NCBI RefSeq assembly: GCF_963583255.1
Contig: NC_084814.1
Location: forward strand, 21,655,262-21,719,261
Length of the DNA: 64,000 bases
From: Pyrus communis
Taxonomy: Eukaryota; Streptophyta; Magnoliopsida; Rosales; Rosaceae
Direction of reading: 5' to 3'
Shown piece after piece: positions 35,401 to 48,116 of the stretch. The position numbers and the translations under genes are program-made. How positions within the stretch are numbered: the first letter of the stretch is position 1; each line of letters opens with the position of its first letter. The notes under the pieces are model-generated. The model was not told the DNA's origin and did not search any database. It saw only the letters and a list, made by a program, of their open reading frames with translations.

Positions 35401-36558
35401 ATGCATGGTTTTTCGTTGTTCTAGATTTTTTAAGCTCCTATGTATCTTCTCCTATATCTATGAATTCTAAATAAATGCAAATCATACAATGGTTGAATTC
35501 ATTATGACTTACCGTTATTTATCAAATTGGAAACATCATAACATGCTCTACCTAACGGATTATATCAACAAACAGATGGAAGAAAAAAAAAATCACCACA
35601 TATGTCTTGACTGAGAGACGTTTGTTTGTAAGGAACTACAGAACCTCAAGGTAAATTCACCGTCACTGTCAAGCAACCTCAAGCTAATTCATACGAAGCA
35701 GCAAAGATACACAAAAACCTATTCAACAGTTACATTGCTATTTGGACAATTACAAATAAACAGATGCACAAAAACCTATTCTGTAGTACCTAAGTCATGA
35801 CTGAGAGATGATAGTGAAAAGATGACCAAAACGTAAGAATAACACTAATCTGGAAGACCATCAAAGTTAGAGCAGCGAATTAAAAGTCATATTTCATAGT
35901 GTAATGATGCCATAGATGTACAACTATGAAGTCTATTCCATAAGTCCTATACTTCATAACCACAAAAAGCAATGTACACTAATCTCTCTCACAATTTGAG
36001 CACTTGCCTAAAATTATATTCGACAATACTTTCAGCTAGCTATGAGCCTATGACCCATTATTCCTTTTTCAAACAATACTACATAACATATTCTTCTAAT
36101 CATGTCCAGTCACATTTAACGGATTACGCTGCATAACACAGTCGGCAGCTCCACAAAACTTGTCAAATTCTTCTACGAATAAGCAATTTGAATAAAGTGC
36201 ACGCCTCGTCAATAAATCGAATACACAGCCAAACCAATTATACATATTTCCACCAATTCAATTTCAATCAGGGCAAAACAAATTGCTGCGAAGTTAATTT
36301 GAGTCAGCCTTTTTTCCATTTAATTGCGAAACCTATTGCCCGAAACCATAGTTTATACAATTAAACTGTCATCACATCCGCATACATACAACATTATGTA
36401 TGCATACATGCATGCACAAAGAGAAATAGACCAGAGGACTTGGTTGTCCCTCTCAACTTCACTAACTTCGGTGAAGAAGTTAAACCAACAATGAATATAC
36501 AACCATAATCCACAAACAGTATTAGATTTCCCAGAAAACCTGAGCAAAATATACATAC

Positions 36559-36900
36559 CGCATATTGGAAATAATCCAATGGTAAGGCCAAGAGCTGCAG
36601 AGAAGGCCAGCGGCTTAGGTTCTGCACCCCTTCAAAATCCAAATCAAATTTTAGAACTTTCTTTCTTTCTCAGCAACCGCCAAATAAAAGTACCAACGAA
36701 ACAAGACTTTTTAAGAAAAAAAATTGTTGGACCATTATCAATCAATCAAACAAAAAAGAAAAAACAGAATGTGTGAATCTGGAATAGAAAAAGAAAAATC
36801 AAATGAGAGAGAGAGAGAGAGCAAAGGGTGCCTGCAGAGGATTTCAAGGAGGGGATCGACCACTTTCTTGTTGAACCAAATCGACACCCATTACTACTTG
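36559..36900 (-). CDS. DUF2062-like membrane protein exons, D copy 1
   Basis: Minus-strand exon a ends at 36832 and reads FNKKVVDPLLEILC. Exon b (36559-36629) reads GAEPKPLAFSAALGLTIGLF, then PICG, and ends at a GTATGT donor. Phases join exactly across the intron, but the exon-a donor is GC (AG|GCACCC) rather than GT. The sequence resembles plant DUF2062 proteins. The expected downstream exons were not found, so it may be a truncated gene or pseudogene. Confidence 0.4.
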
Positions 36901-38142
36901 CCGCCATCACAACCCCTTTACAAATTTCAACGACTAATTCTTATATTTTGTTTTTCAGTGAACGGATTTAGGGTTTGAAATTGAATGGATTCAGGGTTTT
37001 TCTCAGGAAAAGAAAGCCTCTAATAAGCAAAAAAAGCCAGGAATAAAAAGAACACTTACCGAGCTGCTGGCTTTTGTCCTCTCTCACTTCTTGAGTCCCC
37101 AAATCCAGCATTCACCTTGGAAAAAAAGCAAAACAAAAAACAAGAAAGGAAATTAGGTAGATCGGTCAGCGCAAACTAAAATCCCACCAGCTAACCCAGC
37201 AGCAATGACTTCGATCAACAAAAAGGTCCGGGTCTGATTAACGTTAACAAAAAATCCCACTTGCTAAAATCAATCCAATACCTTTTTCACAATTACAAAA
37301 TGTGTTAAAAACAAAAAATGGACGAAAAAGCAAAGAAGAAGCATTTAAGAGATTAAGGCATTTAAATAATTAGACGAAGTAGGCAGAGATTAAGGCATTT
37401 AATTTTATCTTAGATGGTTTGTAAAATGAAAATGCATCAAACCAATATATACCTTTCTTATAAACTCATCGACTGAGAAAGGGAGCAAGCAAGCAGAGGT
37501 CGCCGGAAACAGAAAAGTCAGTTTTGATTTGAGTATTTTTGAAAGAAAAAAAAAGAGTCTGAAAACCTTAAAATCCCCAGAAACCCTAATTTATAAACTC
37601 CCGATCAAACGCAAAAAGGATTGAGGAATCCCAAATAAAGAGAAATTCGAGAAATTTAACATAGACGCTTTCTGATGACCAAATTCATCGTCAATGGAGG
37701 CGGTTGTCGACCGTCACTGTATCTCCATTTCGTGGCCGCCATGTTTGAGGCTTTCAACCGTCACTACTTGGTTTGTGGGCTTCACATCGAGAGATATGGG
37801 GAGCGGAGAGAAAGGAAGAGCAGCGGAAGATGAAAGGTTGTAGGTTTTCCAGTAGAGAAGGAGAGAGACGAGGGACGAGAGACGAGAGGAGAGCACACGC
37901 GCAGGAGAGAAAGAGGAAGATAGATGAGAGAAGAGTGCGTCTAACCCGATTCCCAATCCGTACAAAACCCTACGGACAAAATTGTGGGTAATTTGGTCAA
38001 CAAACAAAATAGTGGCAGAGTTGTAATTAGAATGAAATCCGGTGCAAAACACTGTTCATTTGTACACTGCAATTTCCCCTCCTTCTTTAGACTAAAGTAA
38101 TTTGCATCTCATTTAGTGGAAACCAACTAACACTCAGACTCA

Positions 38143-38640
38143 TAGAATGAGAGACTGATTTGTGACATAGGCTAACGCCTATCTTCCAGATGGCTGACTT
38201 TTCAAACAAAATAAAAGCCACTCGTCCACACTTGAATGTGTCAACCAAATTGATCAAATCCACACGTAGAATGAGAGGCTAATCCGTGGCATAGGCTAAA
38301 GCCTATCTTCCAAATGGCTGACTTTTCAAACAAAATAAAAGCCACACATCCACACTTGAATCTGTCAACCAAACTGATCCAATCCACACGTACAATGAGA
38401 GACTAAAATGTGGCATAGGCTAAAGCCTATCTTCCAGATGGCTAACTTTTCAAACAAAATAAAAGTCACACGTCCACACTTGAATCTATCAACCAAACTG
38501 ATCCAATTCACATGTAGAATGAGATACTAATATGTGGCATAGACTAAAGCCTATCTTCCAAATGGCTAACTTTTCAAACAAAATAAAAACCACACGTCCA
38601 CACTTGAATATGTCAACCAAACTGATCCAATCCACACGTC
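38143..38640. repeat. 124-bp minisatellite, four copies
   Basis: Units start at 38143, 38267, 38391 and 38515 with TAGAATGAGAGACT-type sequence. Each contains the perfect hairpin ATAGGCTAAAGCCTAT or a close variant, and a CACACGTCCACACTTGAA segment. The tandem counterpart at 45844-46105 has only two units. Confidence 0.95.
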
Positions 38641-39717
38641 CACACGCCACACATCCCAAAATAAATTAAGGAAGCAGTTTGTTCCAGCACCGCCCGCTGG
38701 GTCTTGAAATTTGGGGCCCGAAGCAATCACAAAATGGAGCCCTACATACGAGCAACCGTCATAAAAAATTTCTAAGTTCTTTTTTTCTCACTTTATTCTC
38801 GTAGATAATTAACTAAGAAAAGACTTTACTCGTAGATAATTAACCAAGAAAAAATTAGGCACCTAATGCAATTGACGTATTGGTCAAAATACGACTCTCC
38901 TATTAAGGAGTCTTACGCGACTTGTGACAAGTTACTTATCACACTACACATGGGTGATTGTACTAAATTGAGGTGTATGGTATATAGAAATTCTGATTTG
39001 TAATCAAGTTTTAATTTCAATAACGTTAAAGTTTAATATAAAATTGTCACATGTTTATAATTACACTATTTTCAATCAACAAATGAAGAATCTCTTGTAT
39101 GTTAGCGAATAAATGAAAAAGTGGATGACGCATCATAAAGTGATGAAAGGGTTATCAACATAATCCATTGCAGAGCAAAATCTAGAATCCATCAGAAAAT
39201 TGAGAGCAATCCCAAAGGGTTTTTGTTTGATTAATTCTTGAATGATTGTCATTGATACATCTAGATGACTTAAATAAAGATTACAAATGTTTGGAACAAC
39301 TCAAATGACTTCTAATAATTACAACAACATTAGTTAAACATTAATTAGACTAAAAATGAAGAGTCCGATTTTTATTCCGAAACTTTAAATGTTGTTTTGG
39401 AGGCTGAAATGACCCTGAACCGCCAAAATCCATCATACATCAAAGCCTAAGCGGTGTGTTGGGCTCGTGGCGCTATTTTCTTTCCGAAAAGTTATCATGG
39501 GCCCAAATCGGAGCTCAAATATGCAAATTCCATTATCCTTTTATCTTTCAACAGTCCATTTCCTCTTCGATTCATTCTACCATTTATTCTACATCAGCGG
39601 ACGACTTAAGGGTCTTCCCTTTGATAGTCCAATTAGAAACAGCAGCATATATTGACCAAAAAAAAAGAAAGAAATCGAAGCATATAATTATTGTCCAAAC
39701 CCCTGCAAGTTAAAGTC

Positions 39718-39723
39718 TATAAA
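39718..39723 (+). promoter_or_regulatory. TATA box of secreted-peptide gene copy 2
   Basis: TATAAA in the same context as copy 1, 79 bp upstream of the ATG. Confidence 0.6.
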
Positions 39724-39796
39724 TCTTGCTTTCCCCTTGCACTAACTCCACGTTGTGGTGATAGGATTTTCGAAGTTATTGTTTCTGCTTCCGAAG

Positions 39797-40196
39797 ATGA
39801 ATGGTTCTTCAGCAAAGCTGGTGGCAATTACAACACTAGTGTTGCTTCTGATGGGGGATTTCCAAGCAACTTGTGGACTACTTCCTTATGGTATAACTAA
39901 AATTATCTTCCTTTTATGAGATCTCCAAGCTTTAGCATTAGCTTCTTAAGTCGACTTAGTTTTTACCAATTTTATTATTTGGTAACTTATTTCTTACTCC
40001 TTGTGATTTTGAACAAGGTTGCTTTGAATGTCAAAGTGATATTTTGAGCACAAAAGTGGTGCCCGTTCGCCGCAGCCTAAGGCCATTCAAAAGTCAGATA
40101 TCTGCACCTCTTCGCGGTTTATGGAGAAGTCAACCCCGCCTTACCCCCCAGCGCCCCCCACACCACCCCCCCCCCCCCCACCGCCCCCCACAATAA
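39797..40196 (+). CDS. Small secreted peptide precursor, copy 2 (basic Pro-rich tail)
   Basis: Exons 39797-39890 and 40018-40196; 90 residues. The signal peptide is identical to copy 1, and the body differs at only two residues up to SLRPFK. After that the tail is unrelated: SQISAPLRGLWRSQPRLT, then a Pro/His-rich run encoded within a C-homopolymer-rich tract, ending at TAA. The frame depends on exact C-tract lengths, so the last 15 or so residues are vulnerable to sequencing error. The GT-AG intron is 127 bp. Confidence 0.6.
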
Positions 40197-40370
40197 ACTA
40201 AACCAAAGCCATTCCCATTCCCACACCCGTTACCATCCCCCCGCCCCCCCCCCCCCCCCCAAAAAAAAAACTAAACCAAAGCCATTCCCATTCCCATTCC
40301 CGCCCCCGCCCTCTTCTCTTTTCTTTTTCCAGAAACTCCAAATCAGGCTTGACACCCCCCCCCCCCTTCC
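40142..40370 (-). repeat. C-rich expansion with G-quadruplex potential
   Basis: Runs of 9-14 C near 40166-40179, 40246-40260 and 40350-40360 overlap the end of exon 2 and the 3' flank. Copy 1 has no such tract. The opposite strand has many G-runs. Confidence 0.85.
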
Positions 40371-40903
40371 CCGGGAACCCCAAGGACCATCGGGGCAGCG
40401 TGTCGTTCTTATTTTCTTGTCGGTTATGTTCCCCGCTCTTTTATTGTATTTTTTACTTTATTATTTCTTCTTATATTATGAGGTAAACTTTATCTCCCCT
40501 TAACTTAGTGCAACTTCTTTTTTATGATTCTATAAAATTTCTCTTATGCAGTCGAGGTTTCCTTAAAAAAAATGGAACAAACCAACCAACCAAGCAAGAA
40601 ACTGAGAAACAAAAAATTAAGCCATAATATTCAAGCACGATGACCAATAGATATAACTAGTAAAATTGCCCGCGAGGAGTATGGTCTTGTACCATTTGAT
40701 TTGTTTTGCTATTCCAATTTCTTTTTGGCATTTTGCCATCATGTGCAAAAAAATGTAGACTTCAAGCACCAAATTATAAGATGTGAAGAAAAAATGAACA
40801 CGCATAAATTAAATTTTAAATTTTCATCACATTCAAATTGTAATTAAATAAAGTAAATAAACAGTAATCATTTTAGAAAAAAAAATAAAAAACCCAAAAA
40901 AAC

Positions 40904-41200
40904 TCAATACACACTCCTAAATCTTGTCTTCAAATTCCAATCCAATTTCCACACAGCTGTTGGGAGCTTTGCAATTGTATTCTCCAAGACAATATGTACA
41001 TCCTGATCATATAATTTCTTTGCCAAATAAAAATCACGGTGCATAAACAAAAAGGAAAACATAAGAAACGGGCACGCCTCTTCAATCCTATCTTTGAATA
41101 TATAGCCTTTCGCGTACATAAAATCATACAAACATGGCATGTTGGAAAGTTTGTTATGAGAAGTGTCATCGGTTGCTATTAATTGAGTAAAAAAAATCAT
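40904..41200 (-). CDS. 98-codon ORF in block C copy 2, unrecognised
   Basis: The minus-strand product contains CLYDFMYAKGYIFKDRIEEA, FLFMHRDFYLAKKLYDQD and AKLPTAVWKLDWN. It has mixed composition and is not low-complexity. The copy 3 equivalent (49350-49658) is frameshifted. It is probably a fragment of a larger gene or mobile element; I do not recognise it. Confidence 0.3.
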   Translation of the reverse strand: MIFFTQLIATDDTSHNKLSNMPCLYDFMYAKGYIFKDRIEEACPFLMFSFLFMHRDFYLAKKLYDQDVHIVLENTIAKLPTAVWKLDWNLKTRFRSVY

Positions 41201-41549
41201 ATCAATATTGAAAAGTTTGTTATGAGGAATGCCATGAGTTGCTATTAATTGTTACAATATAAACAACGGATTTGGTTGATATTTCATTGATTTAGGGCAT
41301 AACATTAATAAATTGCTCATCAGGCAGGATGTGTAATATCACGTGATAATTTGATGTTATTTTCTCCCAATATCATCTCTACCGATCAAAATGGTGATAT
41401 ACTACCGAAAGGAATTGCCGCTTCAACTGACCCTTTATTTTTAAGAAGCTTCAACGGTCGTCGTCAATGTTTGTCTGGTCTCTTTGTTTTTTCGCAAAAG
41501 AAAATGCTGAAAAGAACAGTGCAAAGTTAGCCATTTTTGGGACCCATCT

Positions 41550-44500
41550 GACCTCCACCTCCAGCAGATCTTTCACACTTTCGACCTATCACAATCAAAT
41601 GAAATCAAATCAAATTCAAGTAAAAAAAAAAAAAAAGAGACAACTTCAGCTTCCAAATTAATTGAAAGGAATATAAAATGAATTGGGGGTTTCTGCTGCA
41701 GTGAAAAGTAAGGGTTTTACAATCTTGTGAGGATCGACGTTTAAGGAGAGGATCTGTTTGTCCCCGGAAAACCACAAATACAATCGAATAAGCTGCCAAA
41801 AGAACATTAATAAATGAAAATTACAAAACAAAGAAATAATGAGAAAGCAAAATATGCATCTCAAATCTAATTGCTTTTTAGCCTGCTGGCTATTTTTAGT
41901 TCTTGAAGTTAGACAGTTAAACCATGACTCAGTACATGAATGAAGCGAGAGCGTAAAAGATAAGTAGGATAAGCTAAAACTCGTCCTCGAGTCATGCATT
42001 AACTTTTAAACGCGAAATACAACGAAACAAAAATTTGCACACACGAAGTCCCGCTCCCTTATGTGATAAGAATTAAAAGGCTCTCAAAAGAAAATGGCAA
42101 GCTATAAGAGCACTGTAAAAGTAAAATTGCAAGAAATCTAACACTCGGAGGGCAAGTACAAATAGCAGTTGAATACACTTCCAGATTGGCCAATCAACTA
42201 AAAGCTTGATCAAGTCTGGCCATTTTGTGAGAGGCCATGCTTCTGCATCGATGAACGACCCAGTCAGACTAACACTGACAAAACCGATGGCCTCGTTTGA
42301 ACTTGAAAAACAAAATAAGCAAATACAATTTTGATTTAAGATACGAAAAAAAATGACAGCAACGATGGAAAAAAAAAAGCAACGACCAAGTTTAATAATA
42401 CAAAAATCATCAACCCTATACCGAAATTCCGAGAAAATACAAACAGTACATCCAAAGACACTTAATTTGCATGGTTCAAAAGAGGAAAAAATTAGTATTA
42501 GAGTTTGACGGTTCTCACCCAAATTTGGTCGCAATCAAGCACTCTCACCTTCCTGCATTCAGTACAATAAGAATTTAAGAATACAACTGAAAGTAAATGA
42601 ACTAACCCAATGTCAATGGAGATATAAATTGTAACTCACGTACCAAGTGGCATTGATCCTGAGAAACGTTTGATGACTTCTATGTTTGACATGGGAAAAT
42701 CCCAACAGCACAGGCTTGTTAATTGAAATCGTCAACATCAGAACAGTTCTTCCTCAGGAATTGACTTTCACAGAGGAAGAGATGCTTCTTAGAGAAATGT
42801 CTTATGTCACAAAGATGGTGACAATCACTCCTGGCAAGTGAAATGCTTGCTTCATCCCTGCTGAATGTAGCTGCCTATTAGAACAAAAGCTACAAAGCTA
42901 CACAATATATGCATAGTTTTTCATTGTTCTAAATTTTTTAAGCTCCTATGTATCTTCTCCTACATCTATGAATTCTAAATAAATGCAAATCATACAATGG
43001 TTGAATTCATTATGACTTAAAGTTATTTATCAAATTGGAAACATCATAACATGCTCTACCTAACGGATTATATCAACAAACAGATGGAAGAAGAAAAAAA
43101 AATCACAACATATGTCTTGACAGAGCAAAACAAATTCAATTTCAAACAGAGCAAAACAAATTGCTGCGAAGTTAATTTGAGTTGGCCTTTTTTTCATTTA
43201 ATTGCGAAACATGATAAACAATCCTATTGCCCGAAACCCTAGTTTATACAATTAAACCGTCATCACACCCACATACATACAACATTATGTATGCATACAT
43301 GCACGCACAAAGAGAAATAGACCTGAGGACTTGGTTGTCCCTCTCAACTTCACTAACTTCGGTGAAGAAGTTAAACCAACAATGAATATACAACCATAAT
43401 CCACAAACAGTATTAGATTTCCCAGAAACCTGAGCAAAATATACGTACCGCATATTGGAAATAATCCAATGGTAAGGCCAAGAGCTGCAGAGGAGGCCAG
43501 CAGCTTAGGCTCTGCACCCCTTCAAAATCCAAATCAAATTTTAGAACTTTCTTTCTTTCTCAGCAACCGCCAAATAAAAGTACCAATGAAACATGACTTT
43601 TTAGGGAAAAAAAATTGTTGGACCATTATCAATCAATCAAACAAAAAAGAAAAAACAGAATGTGTGAATCTGGAATAGAAAAAGAAAAATCAAATTAGAG
43701 AGAGAGAGAGAGAGAGCAAAGGGTGCCTGCAGAGGATTTCGAGGAGGGGATCGAACACTTTCTTGTTGAACCAAATCGACACCCATTACTACTTGCCGCC
43801 ATCACAACCCCTTCACAAATTTCAAACGACTAATTCTTATATTTTGTTTTTCAGTGAACGGATTTAGGGTTTGAAATTGAATGGATTCAGGGTTTTTCCC
43901 AGGAAAAAAAAAGCCTCTACTCAGCAAAAAAAGCTAGGAATAAAAAGAACACTTACCGAGCTGCTGGCTTTTGTCCTCTCTCACTTCTTGAGTCCCCAAA
44001 TCCAGCATTCACCTTGGAAAAAAAAGCAAAACAAAAAACAATAAAGGAAATTAGGTAGATTGGTCAGCGCAAACTAAAATCCCACCAGCTAACCCAGCAG
44101 CAATGACTTCGATCAACACAAAGGTCCGGGTCTGATTAACGTTAACAAAAAATCCCACTTGCTAAAATCAATCCAATACCTTTTTCACAATTACAAAATG
44201 TGTTACAAACAAAAAAATGGACGAAAAAGCAAAGAAGAAGCATTCAAGAGATTAAGGCATTTAAATAATTAGACGAAGCAGACAGAGATCAGTAAAGAGT
44301 TGGGGACGGAAGTGATAATCTCTGCAGTCGCTGCTCGGTAATAAACAATGACACTGTAAAATGAAAATGCATCAAACCAATGTATACCTTTCTTATAAAC
44401 TCATCGACTGAGAAAGGGAGCAAGCAAGCAGAGGTCGCCAGCAACAGAAAAGTCAGTTTTGATTTGAGTATTTTTGAAAGAAAAAATAAAGAGTCAGAAA

Positions 44501-45044
44501 ATCTTAAAATCCCCAAAAACCCTAATTTATAAACTCCCAATCAAATGCAAAAAGGATAGAGGAATCCCAAATAAAGGGAAATTCAAGAAATTCAACATAC
44601 CATAAGATGCTGATGGCCAAATTCATCGTCAATGGAGGCGGTTGTCGACCGTCACTGTACCTCCATAAGATGCTGATGGCCAAATTCATCGTCAATGGAG
44701 GCGGTTGTCGACCGTCACTGTACCTCCATTTCGTGGCCTCCATGTTTGAGGCTTTCAACCGTCACTACTTGGTTTGTGGGCTTCACATCGAGAGATATGG
44801 GGAGTGGAGAGAAAGGAAGAGCAGAGGAAGATGAAAGATTGTGGGTTTTCAAGTAGAGAAGGAGAGAGAGGAGGGATGAGAGGAGAGCGCACGCGTAGAA
44901 GAGAAAGAGGAAGAGAGATGAGAGACGAGCGCGTCTAACCCGATTCCCAATCCGTCCCAAACCCTACGGACAAAATTATCCGGTGCAAAACACTGTTCAT
45001 TTGTATGGTGCAATTTCCCCAGACTGAGTTTGCATCTCATTTAG
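41550..45044 (-). repeat. Tandem block D, copy 2
   Basis: Begins at the tandem-duplication junction (end of block C joined to GACCTCCACCTCC of block D). It retains the same exon-like segments as copy 1, including the DUF2062-like exon b at 43449-43519 (with changes) and the open segment at 42073-42534. A 63-bp tandem duplication (44601-44663, 44664-44726) is unique to this copy. It has a deletion of about 640 bp relative to copy 1 near 43125. Confidence 0.9.
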
Positions 45045-45817
45045 AATGATTTAAAAATGTTAGGCGTTAGTCAGTCAGTTGGGTTCTAGCATCTAGATGG
45101 TTAGGCAAGGCCTAAATGGCTGTCTATACGGATTAAGCGGATTTGTACTTTTTAAGTAAATTTATAATATAATATATAAATAAGTCTATTTTTACACACA
45201 TAAAAATCATACTTGTTGAGAAAAATAAAATACAAAACATATAAAATAAATATTTGTTATAAAATATAAGTATTGTATAAAACTTTAGGGTTTTTTTAAG
45301 ACCATAATTATTATTGGGTCTTATTTTGTTTTGAAAAATTAAAATTGGGCCTGTTACAAATCTTGAAACAAAGTTCATAAATTTTTAATTAATAAAAAAC
45401 CTACTAACCCTAGATAATATAGCCCCACCCACCCCCACCTTTCTCTTTATCTCATTTGCAGACTTCCGATTTCTCTCTTTGATCTCACTCTCTGCAGCAC
45501 TATCTTTCTACCCACATCCCTCTCCGCAACAGATATTCTCTCTCTCCCCTTCCCTCTCTCTCTCTCTCTTTCACTCGTCGGATTTCGTCGGAGATCTGAG
45601 GCCTGGGTGTGACTAAAGATGGAATGCAATGAGAAAATGGTGACTGCGAGCTCGAAAGAAGGCAACAAAGTGACAAGACCGCCTAGCACCACCGCTGAGG
45701 CCGCCTAGGAGCGCCCAGGCAGGCGCTTAACACCTCCCCGCTTTCCTCCGCCGATTGGCACCTAATTGGAGCAGTACCTTACCAACCAGTGCCTAGGCCG
45801 ATTTTTAGAATACTGAG
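45045..45817. mobile_element. 773-bp hAT-like insertion, CCTAGGCG family
   Basis: Present in D copy 2 and exactly absent at the homologous site in D copy 1 (38116/38117). The ends are inverted-repeat-like: TTTAAAAATGTTAGGCG, and TTCTAAAAATCGGCCTAGGC in reverse complement. It is related to the 19791-20220 element. It holds a CT-rich stretch at 45470-45565 and no transposase. The target duplication is unclear. Confidence 0.7.
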
Positions 45818-45843
45818 TAGAAACCAATTGACACTCAAACTCA

Positions 45844-46105
45844 TAGAATGAGAGACTGATCCGTGGCATAGGCTAAAGCCTATCTTCCAGATGGCTGACT
45901 TTTCAAACAAAATAAAGGCCACACATTCACACATCTACACTTGAATCTGTCAACCAAACTGATCCAATCATTCCACACGTAGAATGAGAGACTGATCCAT
46001 GGCATAAGCTAAAGCTTATCTTCCAAATGGTTGACTTTTTAAACAAAATAAAAGCCACACGTCCACACTTGAATCTGGCAATCAAATTGATCCAGTCCAC
46101 ACGCT
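45844..46105. repeat. 124-bp minisatellite, two copies
   Basis: The same unit as 38143-38640, in two copies (45844 and 45980). The first has a short internal duplication of CACAT-type sequence. Confidence 0.92.
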
Positions 46106-46497
46106 AGACATCCCAAATCAAACTCATACTTGAATACTTGCATAAGGAGTCAAAATCTACTACTGATGCATTCCACGTGGCAAGAATTAAAAGGCATATA
46201 CCATTTGTATTCATGTGATAATCATTCCATCCTACTTCATCATCTGATGCCACGCCTTAATGCACATCCATATCCCCATATTCCATCATCATTCAAATCA
46301 ATTGGAGAATTAGACAACACTAAGTTGAAATAATTCAGTATATTACCGAAAGATAAATATTATGATTAAAACACAATATTATCCTTCCATGATAATTAAA
46401 ATTATCTCAACCACTTTGTCATCTAACGGTCTAGAACTTTGCTTACTTACCGATCTCGATTATTCGGGCTGATAGTGTAATTTTAGGTTCAAACAGG
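46106..46497. other. Spacer
   Basis: AT-rich; no gene, repeat or motif that I can support. It is not present between the minisatellite and block C in the first tandem unit. Confidence 0.5.
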
Positions 46498-48116
46498 ATG
46501 TAAAGATAAATTTACATATTAAATTGGGTTTATAAGGGTAGTTTAGGTAATAAATTTGGGTTTAAAAAATATTGATAGTTTAATTAAAAATAATATGAGT
46601 GTAAAGAGTAAGTTGGGTGTAAAGAGAGATTATATGGATTCAAATAAAATTTTTCTGATGAAAATGATCATAAGAGCTGGAACCCATTATCCACGATTCT
46701 GCAGTGGAAGAAAATGACCATAAGAGCCAGAACCCATTATCCACGATTCTCCGTGGTGAAAGACTTGTCGTCAACCTTTTGAAAGTCCAATCAGAAATTC
46801 TTGTCCAAACCCCTACAAGTAAGTTAGGTTAACTCGAGAAAGCTTAAAATAATAAAATACGTAGAGCGTGAACCAAAGTTCGTAGGCGGATCAAAGTCAA
46901 ATCAAAGTCTATAAATCTTGCTTTCCCTTTGCACTATCATTCATCTCCACCTTCACCCATAAAAAATAAATTAAGGAAGCAGTTTGTTCCAGCACCTTCA
47001 TTGGGGTCTTGAAATTTGGGGGCCGAAGCGATCACAAAATGGAGCCCTACATATGAACAACCGTCATAAAAAGTTTCTAATTCTTTTTTTCTCACTTCAT
47101 TCTCGTAGATAATGAACTAAGACAAGACTTTACTCGTAGATAATTAACCAAGAAAAAATTAGGCACCTAATGCAATTGACATATTGGTCAAAATATGACT
47201 CTACTATTGAGGAGTCTTATGCGACTTGTGACAAGTTACTTGTCACACTACACATGGGTGATTGTACTAAATTGAGGTGTATGGTATAAAGAAATTCTGA
47301 TTTGTAATCAAGTTTTAATTTCAGTGACGTTAAAGATTAATAAAAAATTGTCACGTGTTTAAAATTACACTATTTTCAATGACCAAATGAAAAATCTCTT
47401 GTATGGTAGAGAATAAATGAAAGGAGTGGATGACGCATCATAAAGTGATGAAGGGGTAATCAACGTAATCCATTGCAGAACAAAATCTAGAATCCATTGG
47501 AAAATTGAGAGAAATCCCAAAGGGTTTTTGTTTGATTAATTCTTGAATGATTGTCATTGATACATCCAGATGACTTAAATAAAGACTACAAATGTTTGGA
47601 ACAACTCAAATGACTTCTAATAATTACAACAACATTAGTTAAACATTAATCGGACTAAAAACGAAGAGTCACATTTTTATTCTGAAACTTTAAACCCTGT
47701 TTTGGAGGCTGAAATGACCCTAAACGGCCAAAATCCATCATACATCAAAGCCTAAGCGGTGTGTTGGGCTCATGGCGCTATTTTCTTTCCGAAAAGTTAA
47801 CAAGGCCCCAAATCCTTTTATTTTTCAATGGTCCATTTCCGCTTCAATTCATTCTACCATTTATTCTGCATCAGCGGAAGACTTAAGGGTCCTCCTTTTG
47901 ACAGTCCAATTAGAAACAGAAGCATATATTGACGCATCTATTGACCAAAAAGAAAAAAGAGAAAAAAAAAAGAAAAAAAGAAAGAAACAAAAGCATATAA
48001 TTGTTGTCCAAACCCTTGCAAGTTAAAGTCTATAAATCTTGCTTTCCCTTTGCACTATCATTCATCTTCACGTTGTGGTGATAGGATTTTCGAAGTTATT
48101 GGTTCTACTTCCGAAG

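Larger units (their letters stand above)
34037..38116 (-). repeat. Tandem block D, copy 1
   Basis: About 4.1 kb homologous to 41550-45044. It carries exon-like minus-strand fragments, including a DUF2062-like pair. It is about 640 bp longer than copy 2 because copy 2 lacks the equivalent of 35620-36255. A GA microsatellite lies at 36806-36822. Confidence 0.9.
38655..41549 (+). repeat. Block C, copy 2
   Basis: Homologous to copy 1 (17990-19782) and copy 3 (46970-50809). It carries the second secreted-peptide gene, a C-rich expanded tract at 40142-40262, and a 98-codon minus-strand ORF. Confidence 0.92.

Noticed and set aside
38143..38640. CRISPR-like array because of regularly spaced repeats with a palindrome
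   Set aside because: The whole 124-bp unit is repeated with no unique spacers, in a plant nuclear context; it is a minisatellite.
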